In this document: piece after piece, positions 23,401 through 31,653 of the stretch | Numbering within the stretch: the stretch's first letter is position 1 | Layout of the letters: every line of letters starts with the position of its first letter | Assembly: GCA_949295935.1 (NCBI GenBank) | Contig: CASFMW010000008.1 | Coordinates: 1-34,039 of the forward strand | From: an uncultured Pseudomonadota bacterium | Lineage (GTDB): Bacteria > Pseudomonadota > Alphaproteobacteria > RF32 > CAG-239 | DNA length: 34,039 nucleotides | Direction: 5' to 3' | Made by a program: the position numbers and the translations under genes | Notes under the pieces: generated by a model | The model's database searches: none | Seen by the model: the letters and a program-made list of their open reading frames with translations, nothing else | Told to the model about the DNA's origin: nothing

Positions 23401-24720
23401 ATGGCAGAAGAGTTAGATGAGATTTATTTTGATGATACAGAGAATGAAGAAGCAACCGAAACTTTTCTGTCAAGTAACATTAACACAAATATAGCAGATC
23501 CCGATTTTTTTACATTAGTTAGAAGAATTAACAATGGTACTATAAATTTGCAGCCAGATTTTCAAAGAGGATATGTTTGGGATAATCATAAAGCTAGTAA
23601 ATTAATAGAGTCTATTCTTTTAGGTATACCATTGCCTACAATCTATTTGGCGGAAGAAGCTAATGGAAAAGAAGTAGTTATTGATGGGCAACAGCGTCTT
23701 ACAGCCGTAAAACTGTTTATGGAAAATGAATTTAAATTGATTGGTATTCAATCATTTCCGGAATTAAATAAAAAATTATTTAAAGAATTACCCGATGATA
23801 AAAAGAAAACCATTGAGAATGGCTCTATTCGTACAATTACATTTAAAAAAGATAGTGATGAAGATTTAAAGTTTGCTATTTTTGAAAGATTAAATACAGG
23901 TTCTGTTCCATTAAATGACATGGAGTTAAGAAACTGTATATATCGAGGTAATTATATAGAACTTTTAAAGAAAATGGCTGAAAATACGACTTTTAGAAAG
24001 TTAATAGGTATTAAAACAGCAGATAAAAGAATGAAAGATGTGGAACTAGTATTAAGATTTTCAGCCTTATATCATGCCACTTACTTAAACTATGAAGCTC
24101 CCATTAAAACATTTTTAAACAAGGATGCTAAAAAATATCAAAAAATATCAAAAGAGGATGCTGCAAAATTATTAAGTGCTTTTCATAATTCATTAAAAAT
24201 CATAGATTCTTTGTTCGCAGATAAAGCTTTCAAACGTTACTATGCAGGTACAGATGCTAATAATTCCGGGTATTGGGAAAATAAAAAATTTAACGTATCT
24301 TTATATGATGCCCTCATGTTTGCCTTTAGAGATAAAGATGTAAATATGGTTATGAATACAAAGGATTTAATAAGAGAGGCCATTATAGGTCTCATGACTT
24401 CGGATGAGAAATTTATTGAATCTATATCCAGAAGTACAAGTTCAAAAGACATGTTGCAATATCGTTGCGAAGTTGTTGAAAGACTTATTAAAGATGTTTT
24501 GAATACAACATCAAAGCAACCCCGTTGCTTTACATTAGAATTTAAACAACATCTATTCGACAATAATCCTACATGCGAAATTTGTGGCAATAGAATTGAA
24601 CATATTGATGATGCAGCGGTGGACCATATAGAACAATATTGGCAAGGAGGAAAAACGATTCCAGAAAATGCACGATTAACACATCGATATTGTAATAATG
24701 CACGAAAAAGAAAAGAATAA
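23401..24720 (+). CDS. DUF262-HNH nuclease-like protein (GmrSD-type)
   Basis: Residues 30-300 are a DUF262/GmrS-like domain. The landmark DFQRGYVWDNHKASKLIESILLGIPLP is near 54-80. The ParB-like nucleotide-site motif VIDGQQRLTA is near 93-102, followed by FERLNTGSVPLND. The last about 45 residues are an HNH nuclease module with a CxxC (CEICGNRI), a DHIEQYW segment and a closing HRYCNNARKR. DUF262 proteins with HNH modules act in type IV-like restriction (GmrSD) and similar phage defence, often NTP-dependent. The gene is AT-rich, has AAGGAAG upstream, its own promoter-like palindrome and a strong terminator after it, so it looks like a separately controlled cargo gene inserted before the packaging genes. 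The target is unknown. Confidence 0.87.
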   Translation: MAEELDEIYFDDTENEEATETFLSSNINTNIADPDFFTLVRRINNGTINLQPDFQRGYVWDNHKASKLIESILLGIPLPTIYLAEEANGKEVVIDGQQRLTAVKLFMENEFKLIGIQSFPELNKKLFKELPDDKKKTIENGSIRTITFKKDSDEDLKFAIFERLNTGSVPLNDMELRNCIYRGNYIELLKKMAENTTFRKLIGIKTADKRMKDVELVLRFSALYHATYLNYEAPIKTFLNKDAKKYQKISKEDAAKLLSAFHNSLKIIDSLFADKAFKRYYAGTDANNSGYWENKKFNVSLYDALMFAFRDKDVNMVMNTKDLIREAIIGLMTSDEKFIESISRSTSSKDMLQYRCEVVERLIKDVLNTTSKQPRCFTLEFKQHLFDNNPTCEICGNRIEHIDDAAVDHIEQYWQGGKTIPENARLTHRYCNNARKRKE

Positions 24721-24727
24721 TCTAAAA

Positions 24728-24757
24728 AGGCTCAGAATTATCTGAGCCTCTTTCTTT
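24728..24757 (+). terminator. Rho-independent terminator after DUF262-HNH gene
   Basis: AGGCTCAGA and TCTGAGCCT form a perfect 9-bp stem with an ATTA loop, starting 8 bases after the stop and followed by CTTTCTTT. It isolates the nuclease gene from the head module. Confidence 0.82.
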
Positions 24758-24770
24758 GCAGGAATAAAAC

Positions 24771-25280
24771 ATGGGGCAGAAAGTATCAATGCGTGAATAT
24801 GCCAAGATTCGCGGTGTTCACCTTAATGCGGTGCAAACGGCGGTAAAGAGCGGACGCATTCATAAAACGACAGACGGCAAGATAGATGTTGAAAAAGCCA
24901 ATCAAGAATGGTTGCAAAATACTGATCCAAGCAAATCTCGGCATCCGGAAAGTTTTTTTGAACATGGAAATGAGAATACTAAGGTTAGTCCTTCAAGCTT
25001 CCAACAAGCCAAAACTGCAGATGTTTACTATCGTGCCATGATTGCTAAGGCCAAACTTAAAAAAATGACAGGAGAAACGATTGACCGTAAAAAAGCCGGA
25101 ATGCATGCTTTTAACCTCGGACGGTCTTTGCGTGATTTGTTTGTTTCTTTTCCAACCCGTTACGGAGCTCTTATTGCCGCCGATTTAGAAACTGATGAAC
25201 ACAAAACTGTGGTGGTATTAGATGAGTATGTCCGAAAACTCTTATCCGAAAGCAAAGAACTTATTGAACGAGAGCTTTGA
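24771..25280 (+). CDS. Phage terminase small subunit (Nu1-like)
   Basis: The small terminase subunit recognises phage DNA for packaging. The N-terminus is a winged or excisionase-like helix-turn-helix (VSMREYAKIRGVHLNAVQTAVKSGRI) followed by HKTTDGKIDVEKANQEWLQN, as in Nu1-type subunits. The middle (SFQQAKTADVYYRAMIAKAKLKKMTGETIDRKKAG) is the region seen in many lambda-type small subunits, and the C-terminus is helical and joins the large subunit. The 169 residues fit. GCAGGA precedes the ATG. The 3' end overlaps the large-subunit gene by 59 bases. Confidence 0.85.
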   Translation: MGQKVSMREYAKIRGVHLNAVQTAVKSGRIHKTTDGKIDVEKANQEWLQNTDPSKSRHPESFFEHGNENTKVSPSSFQQAKTADVYYRAMIAKAKLKKMTGETIDRKKAGMHAFNLGRSLRDLFVSFPTRYGALIAADLETDEHKTVVVLDEYVRKLLSESKELIEREL

Positions 25281-27165
25281 TGTTGAAGCTTTTATAGAAG
25301 AAGAGTTTTTCAAAGGCATAGAGCCGGATTCTTATATGTCGGTTTCGGAATGGGCAGATAAATACCGAATGTTATCGTCAAAATCTGCTTCTGAGCCGGG
25401 ACGTTGGCGAACTTCACGCACGCCTTATTTAAAAGAGATTATGGATTGTTTATCTCCTAAAAGCCCGGTACAAAAGGTTGTTTTTATGAAGGGCGCACAA
25501 ATTGGCGGAACAGAGTGCGGCAACAACTGGCTTGGATATATTATGCACAAAGCACCCGGACCGATAATGGCTGTTTCTCCAACTGTGGAAATGGCCAAAC
25601 GTAACTCTCGCCAAAGAATAGACCCATTGATTGAAGATTGTCCGGCTCTTAGAAATCTGGTGAGTTCGCCTCGTTCACGAGACAAGGGTAATACGATGCT
25701 TTCCAAAGATTTTCAAGGCGGCGTATTGGTTATGACTGGAGCTAACTCTGCCGTTGGTTTGCGTTCTATGCCGGCGCGTTATCTATTTATGGACGAAGTC
25801 GATGGTTATCCTCAAGACATTGACGGTGAAGGCGATCCGATTTTGTTGGCAGAGCGCAGAACCGCAACCTTTAACAAAAGAAAAAAGATTTTTTTAGTCT
25901 CAACACCGACAATTAAGGGCTTGTCTAATATAGAGCGAGAGTTTGAAAACTCGGACAAACGTTACTTTTTTGTGCCTTGTCCGTTTTGCGGAGAGTTTCA
26001 AAAATTAGAGTGGGCGCAAATTCGTGCAGAGAACGGCAAAGCGGAATATGAATGCTGCCATTGCCATAAATTGATTGGCGAACATTATAAAACGCAAATG
26101 CTGGCACAAGGACAATGGCGAGCAACAGCAAAATTTGACGGAATAACTGCAGGTTTTCATTTATCTTCGCTTTATTCTCCGGTGGGGTGGCTTTCTTGGC
26201 AAGAATGTGTAGATGTTTATGAGAAAACAAAGAAAAATCCTAGTCTCATCCAAGGTTTCCAAAATACCATTTTAGGTGAAACCTACGAGCAAGAAAGCGA
26301 AGCCCCAGAATGGCAACGACTTTATGAAACCAGAGAAACTTATCCGATTGGCACGATTCCTTACGGGGGATTGTTCTTAACGGCTGGTGTTGATATTCAA
26401 AAGGACCGTATAGAATGTGAAGTGGTTGCTTGGGGAAGGCAAAAACAAAGCTGGTCGGTAGAATATTTTGTTTTGGACGGAGATACGGCACATCCGGAAG
26501 TCTGGCATAAACTTGAGCAAGTCCTGATGAAAGATTATCCTCATGCAAGTGGTATTAGCATGCCTATTCGGGTTATGTGTGTGGATTCCGGTTATGCAAC
26601 CCAAGATGTCTATGGTTTTGTCAGCAAGTTTAGTCAGGCAGTTTGGGGCGGTAGTGGAGCCAGAGCCAGTCAACCGCATACAGTGGTTGCAATCAAAGGA
26701 CAAAGCCGAGATACAGCCATGATTCTTTCAACTTCAAAGGCTGATACAAAAAAGAGAGGCTTAAAAGTTTGGAATGTTTCCGGTCCGGTGATTAAAACGG
26801 AGCTTTATCGTTGGCTGAAAACTGAGCGCGTTGGCGAAGATGCCTCACAGTTTGGCCAATGTCATTTTCCGCAATATGGAGAGGAATATTTCAAACAATT
26901 AACGGCAGAAAGGCAAATCGTAAAAATAAGTAATGGCTATCCAAAGCCTGTTTGGGAAAAAGATCCAACCAGACGAAATGAGGCATTGGACTGCCGAGTT
27001 TATGCCCGAGCCGGAGCCGCAATTTATGGGCTTGATCGCATGAGTGAAAAGGCATGGCAAGAATTAGAGGCATTAATTCCTGCAAAACCTGAAGCTAAGC
27101 CCAAAAGAAAACCGGCAAGATTTATTCAAATGAAAGCAACAAAGGTAGATAACCCATGGCTATAG
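25222..27165 (+). CDS. Phage terminase large subunit (GpA family)
   Basis: This ATPase-nuclease drives DNA into the prohead and cuts it. The opening PDSYMSVSEWADKYRMLSS and the EPGRWRTSRTPYLKEIMD stretch are classic GpA. A Walker A-like FMKGAQIGGTE lies at 88-98, Walker B YLFMDEVDG with Asp191 and Glu192 at 187-194, and a four-Cys knuckle at about 250-280 (CPFCGEF and CCHCHKL). The nuclease part begins at AGVDIQKDRIECEVVAWG with its metal-binding Asp, and ends with RNEALDCRVYARAGAA. At 647 residues it has full length. ATG 25222 gives a 59-base overlap with the small subunit; a later non-ATG start is possible but no better placed. Confidence 0.96.
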   Translation: MSMSENSYPKAKNLLNESFDVEAFIEEEFFKGIEPDSYMSVSEWADKYRMLSSKSASEPGRWRTSRTPYLKEIMDCLSPKSPVQKVVFMKGAQIGGTECGNNWLGYIMHKAPGPIMAVSPTVEMAKRNSRQRIDPLIEDCPALRNLVSSPRSRDKGNTMLSKDFQGGVLVMTGANSAVGLRSMPARYLFMDEVDGYPQDIDGEGDPILLAERRTATFNKRKKIFLVSTPTIKGLSNIEREFENSDKRYFFVPCPFCGEFQKLEWAQIRAENGKAEYECCHCHKLIGEHYKTQMLAQGQWRATAKFDGITAGFHLSSLYSPVGWLSWQECVDVYEKTKKNPSLIQGFQNTILGETYEQESEAPEWQRLYETRETYPIGTIPYGGLFLTAGVDIQKDRIECEVVAWGRQKQSWSVEYFVLDGDTAHPEVWHKLEQVLMKDYPHASGISMPIRVMCVDSGYATQDVYGFVSKFSQAVWGGSGARASQPHTVVAIKGQSRDTAMILSTSKADTKKRGLKVWNVSGPVIKTELYRWLKTERVGEDASQFGQCHFPQYGEEYFKQLTAERQIVKISNGYPKPVWEKDPTRRNEALDCRVYARAGAAIYGLDRMSEKAWQELEALIPAKPEAKPKRKPARFIQMKATKVDNPWL

Positions 27166-27392
27166 ATAAAGAAACGTTAAAAATCAGATTGGTCGAAGCC
27201 GAAGAAGCTTATCATAAACTTATGATTGGTGTTAAAGAGGTTTCGGTTAATGTCGGAAATTTTGGCTCTGTTAGCTACAATCAAACCAATAGAGCCGAAT
27301 TGGCCGCTTACATATCGAACCTCAAATCCCAGTTAGCTATAGCCGAAGGGAAGCCATTCGGCAAAAGAAGAATTATGAAAGTAGCATTTTAA
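27156..27392 (+). CDS. gpW-like head-tail joining protein
   Basis: gpW-type proteins fill the portal exit after packaging. The 78-residue product has the family pattern: a helix with EAEEAYHKLMIG, a hairpin VSVNVGNFGSVSYNQTNRAEL, a helix AAYISNLKSQL, and a basic tail. It overlaps the end of the terminase gene by ten bases and its stop overlaps the portal start (TAATG). This is the lambda order A-W-B. Confidence 0.85.
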   Translation: MAIDKETLKIRLVEAEEAYHKLMIGVKEVSVNVGNFGSVSYNQTNRAELAAYISNLKSQLAIAEGKPFGKRRIMKVAF

Positions 27393-28858
27393 TGTCAGAA
27401 ACATCACACAAAGCAGCATCACATACTTTGCGAGAGATTGCCTCATGGCAACCGGGACGAGGTTCGGCAGATAGCGATTTGTTGCCGGAACTCTCAACCA
27501 TGGTGGCTCGTTCACGTGATTTATCAAGAAATCATGGAATTGCCGCCGGCGCCATGCAAACCTTAACCGATAATATTGTTGGTACGGGTTTTCGCTTATC
27601 GGTCAAGCCCGACTATAAAGCACTCGGTAAAAGCAAAGAGTGGGAGGAAGAATGGCAAGTAAAAGTCGAAGGATTATGGCGCTCTTGGGCCGAAAGTTTT
27701 AATTGTGATGCCGGCAGAAACCTTAATTTTCATAGCTTGACCACGCAAATATTCAAATCTTGTCTTATCAATGGAGAGGCTTTAGCCTTGGCCTTGTGGT
27801 TGCCGGACAGAGATTTTGCAACTACCTTGCAGTTGATAGAACCTGATAGATTATCTAATCCGCAGAATGGTTGTGATAGTAAAAATATGCGCGGTGGTAT
27901 TGAGATTGATAAGTTTGGTGCACCGATTGCCTACCATATCCAAACCGAACATCCTGGAGATTATTGGAGTAAAACGCCAATCTGGCAGAGGATTCCTGCC
28001 TTTACGAGTTTTGGCCGCCGGCGCGTTTTACATGTTCATGATATTAACCGCATTGGGCAAACGCGAGGCAAACCGATTTTAGCCTCGATTATGCCCATGT
28101 TCAAAATGCTTGACCATTATGAGCGTTCAGAACTGCAAGCAGCGATTGTTAATGCCATGATTGCCGCTTTTATTGAAACCCCAATGGGCGGTGAAGAGCT
28201 AAACGAGTTGTTTGGCGGTTCAACAGATGATTACCTAAATGCTAAAAAAGATTGGCAAGTTAAGCTGGAGGGCGGTTCTATTATCCCGATATTTCCGGGA
28301 GATAAGGTTGCACCATTCACTCCGTCTCGCCCAAATTCGGCTTATGGGGCATTTGTTGAAAATCTGCTTCGTCATATCGGCACCGGTTTGAATATTCCGT
28401 ATGAGTTGCTCCTAAAAGACTTTTCCAAAACCAATTATTCTTCCGCTCGTTCGGCTTTGCTTGAGGCTTGGCGTTATTTTAACGGCAGAAGACAGTGGCT
28501 TGCTGACTATTGGGCAACACCGGTTTATGAACTTTGGTTGGAAGAGGTAGTTAATAAAGGCTTGATAGATGCGCCGGACTTTTATCAAAATCGCTATGCT
28601 TACAGTCGTTGCAAGTGGATTGGCCCGGGGCGTGGTTGGGTTGATCCGGTAAAAGAAGCCCAAGCCTGCCAAATTCGTATGGAAATCGGCTTGTCTACTC
28701 TGGAAGCTGAATGCGCAAGTCAAGGTTTGGATTGGGAAGAAGTTTTGGAACAACGAGCCCGAGAAAAGAATAAAATTAAGAAAATGGGCTTGGATGAAGT
28801 CAAAATTAACGGAAAAACTGTAATTTTGGAGGAAGATAAAGAAGTATCTGGTAAATAA
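27392..28858 (+). CDS. Phage portal protein (lambda GpB family)
   Basis: The portal forms the dodecameric ring through which DNA enters and leaves the head. The N-terminal part (MVARSRDLSRNHGIAAGAMQTLTDNIVGTG) is diagnostic for the lambda B family. So are the middle (LQLIEPDRLSNPQNG, VLHVHDINRIGQTRGKPILA) and the GTGLNIPYELLLKDFSKTNYSSARSALLEAWR stretch. The 488-residue length is normal. The C-terminal Glu/Lys-rich tail is typical of connector-binding ends. The gene is followed by an opposite-strand Fic gene, where lambda would have the protease gene. Confidence 0.96.
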   Translation: MSETSHKAASHTLREIASWQPGRGSADSDLLPELSTMVARSRDLSRNHGIAAGAMQTLTDNIVGTGFRLSVKPDYKALGKSKEWEEEWQVKVEGLWRSWAESFNCDAGRNLNFHSLTTQIFKSCLINGEALALALWLPDRDFATTLQLIEPDRLSNPQNGCDSKNMRGGIEIDKFGAPIAYHIQTEHPGDYWSKTPIWQRIPAFTSFGRRRVLHVHDINRIGQTRGKPILASIMPMFKMLDHYERSELQAAIVNAMIAAFIETPMGGEELNELFGGSTDDYLNAKKDWQVKLEGGSIIPIFPGDKVAPFTPSRPNSAYGAFVENLLRHIGTGLNIPYELLLKDFSKTNYSSARSALLEAWRYFNGRRQWLADYWATPVYELWLEEVVNKGLIDAPDFYQNRYAYSRCKWIGPGRGWVDPVKEAQACQIRMEIGLSTLEAECASQGLDWEEVLEQRAREKNKIKKMGLDEVKINGKTVILEEDKEVSGK

Positions 28859-28888
28859 AATATCCTTATCTGGTAATATCTGGTAATT

Positions 28889-30046
28889 TTATAATGGCTC
28901 CACATTCGAAGATAATAGATCTGTATATTTTTGATATGTATATATTTGGCCCCATTTTTTTTCGGAATTATTTACCAAAATCCCCAAGTCAATTAAATGA
29001 TTTAAGGATTTTATGACAGTTGGTTTTGTACTTCCTATCATTTTTATGATTTCAGAAACGGTAAGCATGGGTTTCTTTTGAAATGCTGAAAATACTTTTA
29101 AAGCAGATTCAGATGCTCGACCGAGAGTTTTTATCTGTTCAATATCTGCTGAAAAGATGTTTTGAATATTTATAAGTGTTTTTTTGGCATCATTTGCTGT
29201 TTCAATAACACCTTCTAAAAAGAATTTAATCCAATTCTCCCAGTCTCCGTCTTTACGAACAGCATTGAGAGTATCATAATACATGGTTCTATTCTTTTTG
29301 AAGAATAAACTCAGGTATAAGAAAGGAGAATCTAGAACACCTTTTATGCATAAGAAAAATGTAATTAAAAGACGACCGAGTCTTCCATTTCCATCAAGAA
29401 ATGGGTGTATCGTTTCAAACTGTACATGGATAAGAGCAGCCTTGATTAAATTTGGAATATTATCTTCGCTATTCATAAAAATTTCTAAATTTCCCAGAAC
29501 AGACATGAGTTTTTCTGGTGGAACTGGAACAAATCGAGCATTGCCAGGTCTTGTTCCGCCAATCCAATTTTGGGATGAACGAAACTCTCCAGGAAGTTTT
29601 GTTTTCCCTCTTGAGTTAGTAAGAAGTATTTTATGAATTTCACGAATGAGACGTAAAGATAAAGGAAAGCCGTCCTTAATTCGTTGCAACCCATGATTTA
29701 AAGCCGCTACATATGAAGACACTTCAGATGCATCTGCAATGGGAATACCTTGCGTCTGCTCTGATTCATATCTTAAAAGATCATCCAATGTTGATTGAGT
29801 TCCTTCAATTTGTGATGATAATACAGCTTCTTTACGTACATACATATAATTTAGAATGGAAGAATCTATTGTTGTTTCTACAACACCATTTAGTTCTCCG
29901 ATGGATTGATTAGCTTTTTCTAATAAAACAGATACTTCTGATAAATCAATATCAGGTTTCGGTGGTAATGGATTAGGAACAAAGGCTTGATATGTTTCAG
30001 ATGTTACTGAGCATTTTACTAAAGTTCCTTGAATATCACGTTTCAT
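28889..30046 (-). CDS. Fic-domain protein with self-inhibitory N-terminal motif
   Basis: Fic enzymes usually transfer AMP from ATP to hydroxyl groups of target proteins. The full active-site motif HPFLDGNGRLGR lies at residues 214-225. The inhibitory motif SSQIEG (Ser77 to Gly82, S-x-x-x-E-G) sits N-terminal to it, as in self-inhibited class II Fic proteins. The N-terminal Fic_N region (about 30-100) includes VSVLLEKANQSIGELNG. The last about 60 residues look like a winged helix (LTVSEIIKMIGSTKPTVIKSLNHLIDLGIL), which may bind its own operator. The gene reads against the phage late genes, between portal and protease. AAAGGAG precedes the ATG, with TATAAT at 30064-30069. It is AT-rich and looks acquired. 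Confidence 0.93.
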   Translation of the reverse strand: MKRDIQGTLVKCSVTSETYQAFVPNPLPPKPDIDLSEVSVLLEKANQSIGELNGVVETTIDSSILNYMYVRKEAVLSSQIEGTQSTLDDLLRYESEQTQGIPIADASEVSSYVAALNHGLQRIKDGFPLSLRLIREIHKILLTNSRGKTKLPGEFRSSQNWIGGTRPGNARFVPVPPEKLMSVLGNLEIFMNSEDNIPNLIKAALIHVQFETIHPFLDGNGRLGRLLITFFLCIKGVLDSPFLYLSLFFKKNRTMYYDTLNAVRKDGDWENWIKFFLEGVIETANDAKKTLINIQNIFSADIEQIKTLGRASESALKVFSAFQKKPMLTVSEIIKMIGSTKPTVIKSLNHLIDLGILVNNSEKKWGQIYTYQKYTDLLSSNVEPL

Positions 30047-30063
30047 GGTATCTCCTTTGTTTT

Positions 30064-30162
30064 ATTATAAGAGTATCATAACCAAATAACCTTTACAAGT
30101 CAATATAAAAAGTAAAGGTTTGCAACTTATTCTTTACTTTTGAAAAAAGAAAGTAAAGGTTT
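30064..30162 (-). promoter_or_regulatory. Fic promoter with two dyads (ACCTTTAC/GTAAAGGT)
   Basis: The minus-strand -10 box TATAAT is at 30064-30069. AACCTTTAC (30088-30096) and GTAAAGGTT (30112-30120) are a perfect 9-bp inverted repeat with 15 bases between, overlapping the expected -35 region. A second perfect dyad, CTTTACTTT (30132-30140) with AAAGTAAAG (30150-30158), follows. GTAAAGGTTT recurs at 30112 and 30153, 41 bases apart. This looks like an autoregulated operator. Confidence 0.6.
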
Positions 30163-30186
30163 TTATTTTATGAGAAAGGAAACACT

Positions 30187-31296
30187 ATGAAACTATTCAA
30201 CAAAACAATCTGGGCGATAACCCCGGAGATGTTACAAACCATGATGAGCTTAGCCAAGGAGAACAATAAACCACCAGAAGCCATTGCCCGAGAAATGGGA
30301 AAAGAAATGAAAGATAGCAACGCCGCCTCAGTTCGAGACGGCGTTTGTGTTATTAGGCTCTGCGGACCATTGTTTCGCTATGCCAACCTCTTAACCAAGG
30401 TTTGTGGTGCTACATCTTATGAGCTTTTTGCTCAAGATTTTAACAAAGCCCTAAAAGATCCAACTATCAAAGCGATTGTCCTAGATATTGATAGTCCGGG
30501 AGGTGAAGTTAACGGATGCTCGGAGGTCGCAGACATTATTTACAAGGCACGCGGTCAAAAACCGATAATTGCTTATGCTTCGGGCGCTTGCTGTTCTGGA
30601 GCTTATTGGATAGCTTCAAGTTGTGACCGGATTTTGGTTGCAGATACGGCGATTTTAGGTTCAATCGGTGTTGTTTCGATTTTTGAAAAAGATGATGAAG
30701 ACCAAACCATTGAAATAGTGTCTTCGCAAAGTCCAAACAAAAGACCAAATATTCAAACCGAAGCAGGGCGCGTCAAAATACAAGCCCATGTAGATGCTTT
30801 GGCTGATGTTTTCATTACCAAAGTCGCACAAAACCGCAATATTTCACCGGAAGATGTGGTGCAAAATTTTGGCGGCGGGGATGTCTTTATCGGTCAAGAA
30901 GCTGTCCGCAAAGGTCTGGCGGACGGCTTGTCCTCTTTTGAGGAAATAATTTCAGACCTCAGCCATAAGGAGAAAACTTTAATGATTGAAAATCAAACTA
31001 ATTTTTCAGCCACTGAGATTAAACAGGCCGAAAGAGAGCGCATGAGCCAAGTCTTTGCCTCAGATACAAGCAAGGGCAAAGAAGCCACGGCACAAATGTT
31101 ACTCGCCAAAACAGATTTGGCAGCAGCTGATATTCTTATGATTTTGGATACAGTGACGACTGCCAAGCCAACAACTGATTTTGCCGCCGTAATGGCCAAG
31201 GTTAAAAATCCGGAAATTATGCCGGCAAACGATATGAGCGAAGAAACCCCCGATATGGTGGCCAAGAGAATTGCCGCCTATGCTAAAGGAGAATAA
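30187..31296 (+). CDS. Phage S49 head maturation protease with C-terminal scaffold
   Basis: Lambda C-type proteases process the prohead. Residues 50-250 are the S49/ClpP-like fold: LDIDSPGGEVNG near 100-110, the likely nucleophile Ser137 in ACCSGAYWIAS, then AILGSIGVVSIF. The region after residue 260 is a scaffold, rich in Ala and helices (EIKQAERERMSQVFASD). A second start for it lies inside the gene. The 369 residues fit lambda C plus Nu3. AAAGGAAAC precedes the ATG. It is separated from the portal by the Fic gene. Confidence 0.92.
   Translation: MKLFNKTIWAITPEMLQTMMSLAKENNKPPEAIAREMGKEMKDSNAASVRDGVCVIRLCGPLFRYANLLTKVCGATSYELFAQDFNKALKDPTIKAIVLDIDSPGGEVNGCSEVADIIYKARGQKPIIAYASGACCSGAYWIASSCDRILVADTAILGSIGVVSIFEKDDEDQTIEIVSSQSPNKRPNIQTEAGRVKIQAHVDALADVFITKVAQNRNISPEDVVQNFGGGDVFIGQEAVRKGLADGLSSFEEIISDLSHKEKTLMIENQTNFSATEIKQAERERMSQVFASDTSKGKEATAQMLLAKTDLAAADILMILDTVTTAKPTTDFAAVMAKVKNPEIMPANDMSEETPDMVAKRIAAYAKGE
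30982..31296 (+). CDS. Nested scaffold protein (Nu3-like), in-frame internal start
   Basis: AAGGAG lies 9 bases before ATG 30982, in frame with the protease at residue 266, just where the protease domain ends. The 104-residue product (MIENQTNFSATEIKQAER and on) is Ala/Glu-rich and helical, as expected for the separate scaffold that lambda makes as Nu3 from inside C. The internal ribosome site is the direct evidence; expression is inferred. Confidence 0.6.
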   Translation: MIENQTNFSATEIKQAERERMSQVFASDTSKGKEATAQMLLAKTDLAAADILMILDTVTTAKPTTDFAAVMAKVKNPEIMPANDMSEETPDMVAKRIAAYAKGE

Positions 31297-31297
31297 G

Positions 31298-31636
31298 ATG
31301 ACAGTCCAAGGATTTACAGATTTAGGTTCAACTTCGGTAGATAATCTTCTGGCCGGAGAATTTCCGCGTGTTTCAAAGCTGGTTACCGTTACTGGCGGAA
31401 AATATGAACGCGGCACAATTTTGAGTAAGAGCGAGAGCAATTATACCATATGCAGTGCAGATCCCGAAGCTGTTTTGGCAGAAACCGTAGATGCTTCATC
31501 TGAAGAAAAACAAGCTGTGGTTTATTTAACCGGTGAGTTTAATCTGGCGGCACTCAAAGCTGGTGTAGATGTTTCTACTTTGGTAGAAGCTTTGCGCGCT
31601 AAGTGTATTTTTGTAAAATCAAACCAAGCCTATTAA
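31298..31636 (+). CDS. Head decoration protein (gpD-like)
   Basis: gpD-type proteins bind as trimers on the expanded head and stabilise it. The 112 residues follow the pattern: DNLLAGEFPRVSKLVTVTGG, YERGTILSKS, PEAVLAETVDAS, and the closing VVYLTGEFNLAALKAG with CIFV. AAAGGAG precedes ATG 31298, two bases after the protease stop; an in-frame start at 31271 lies inside the protease gene. Confidence 0.9.
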   Translation: MTVQGFTDLGSTSVDNLLAGEFPRVSKLVTVTGGKYERGTILSKSESNYTICSADPEAVLAETVDASSEEKQAVVYLTGEFNLAALKAGVDVSTLVEALRAKCIFVKSNQAY

Positions 31637-31653
31637 GATTAGGAGTTAAAATT

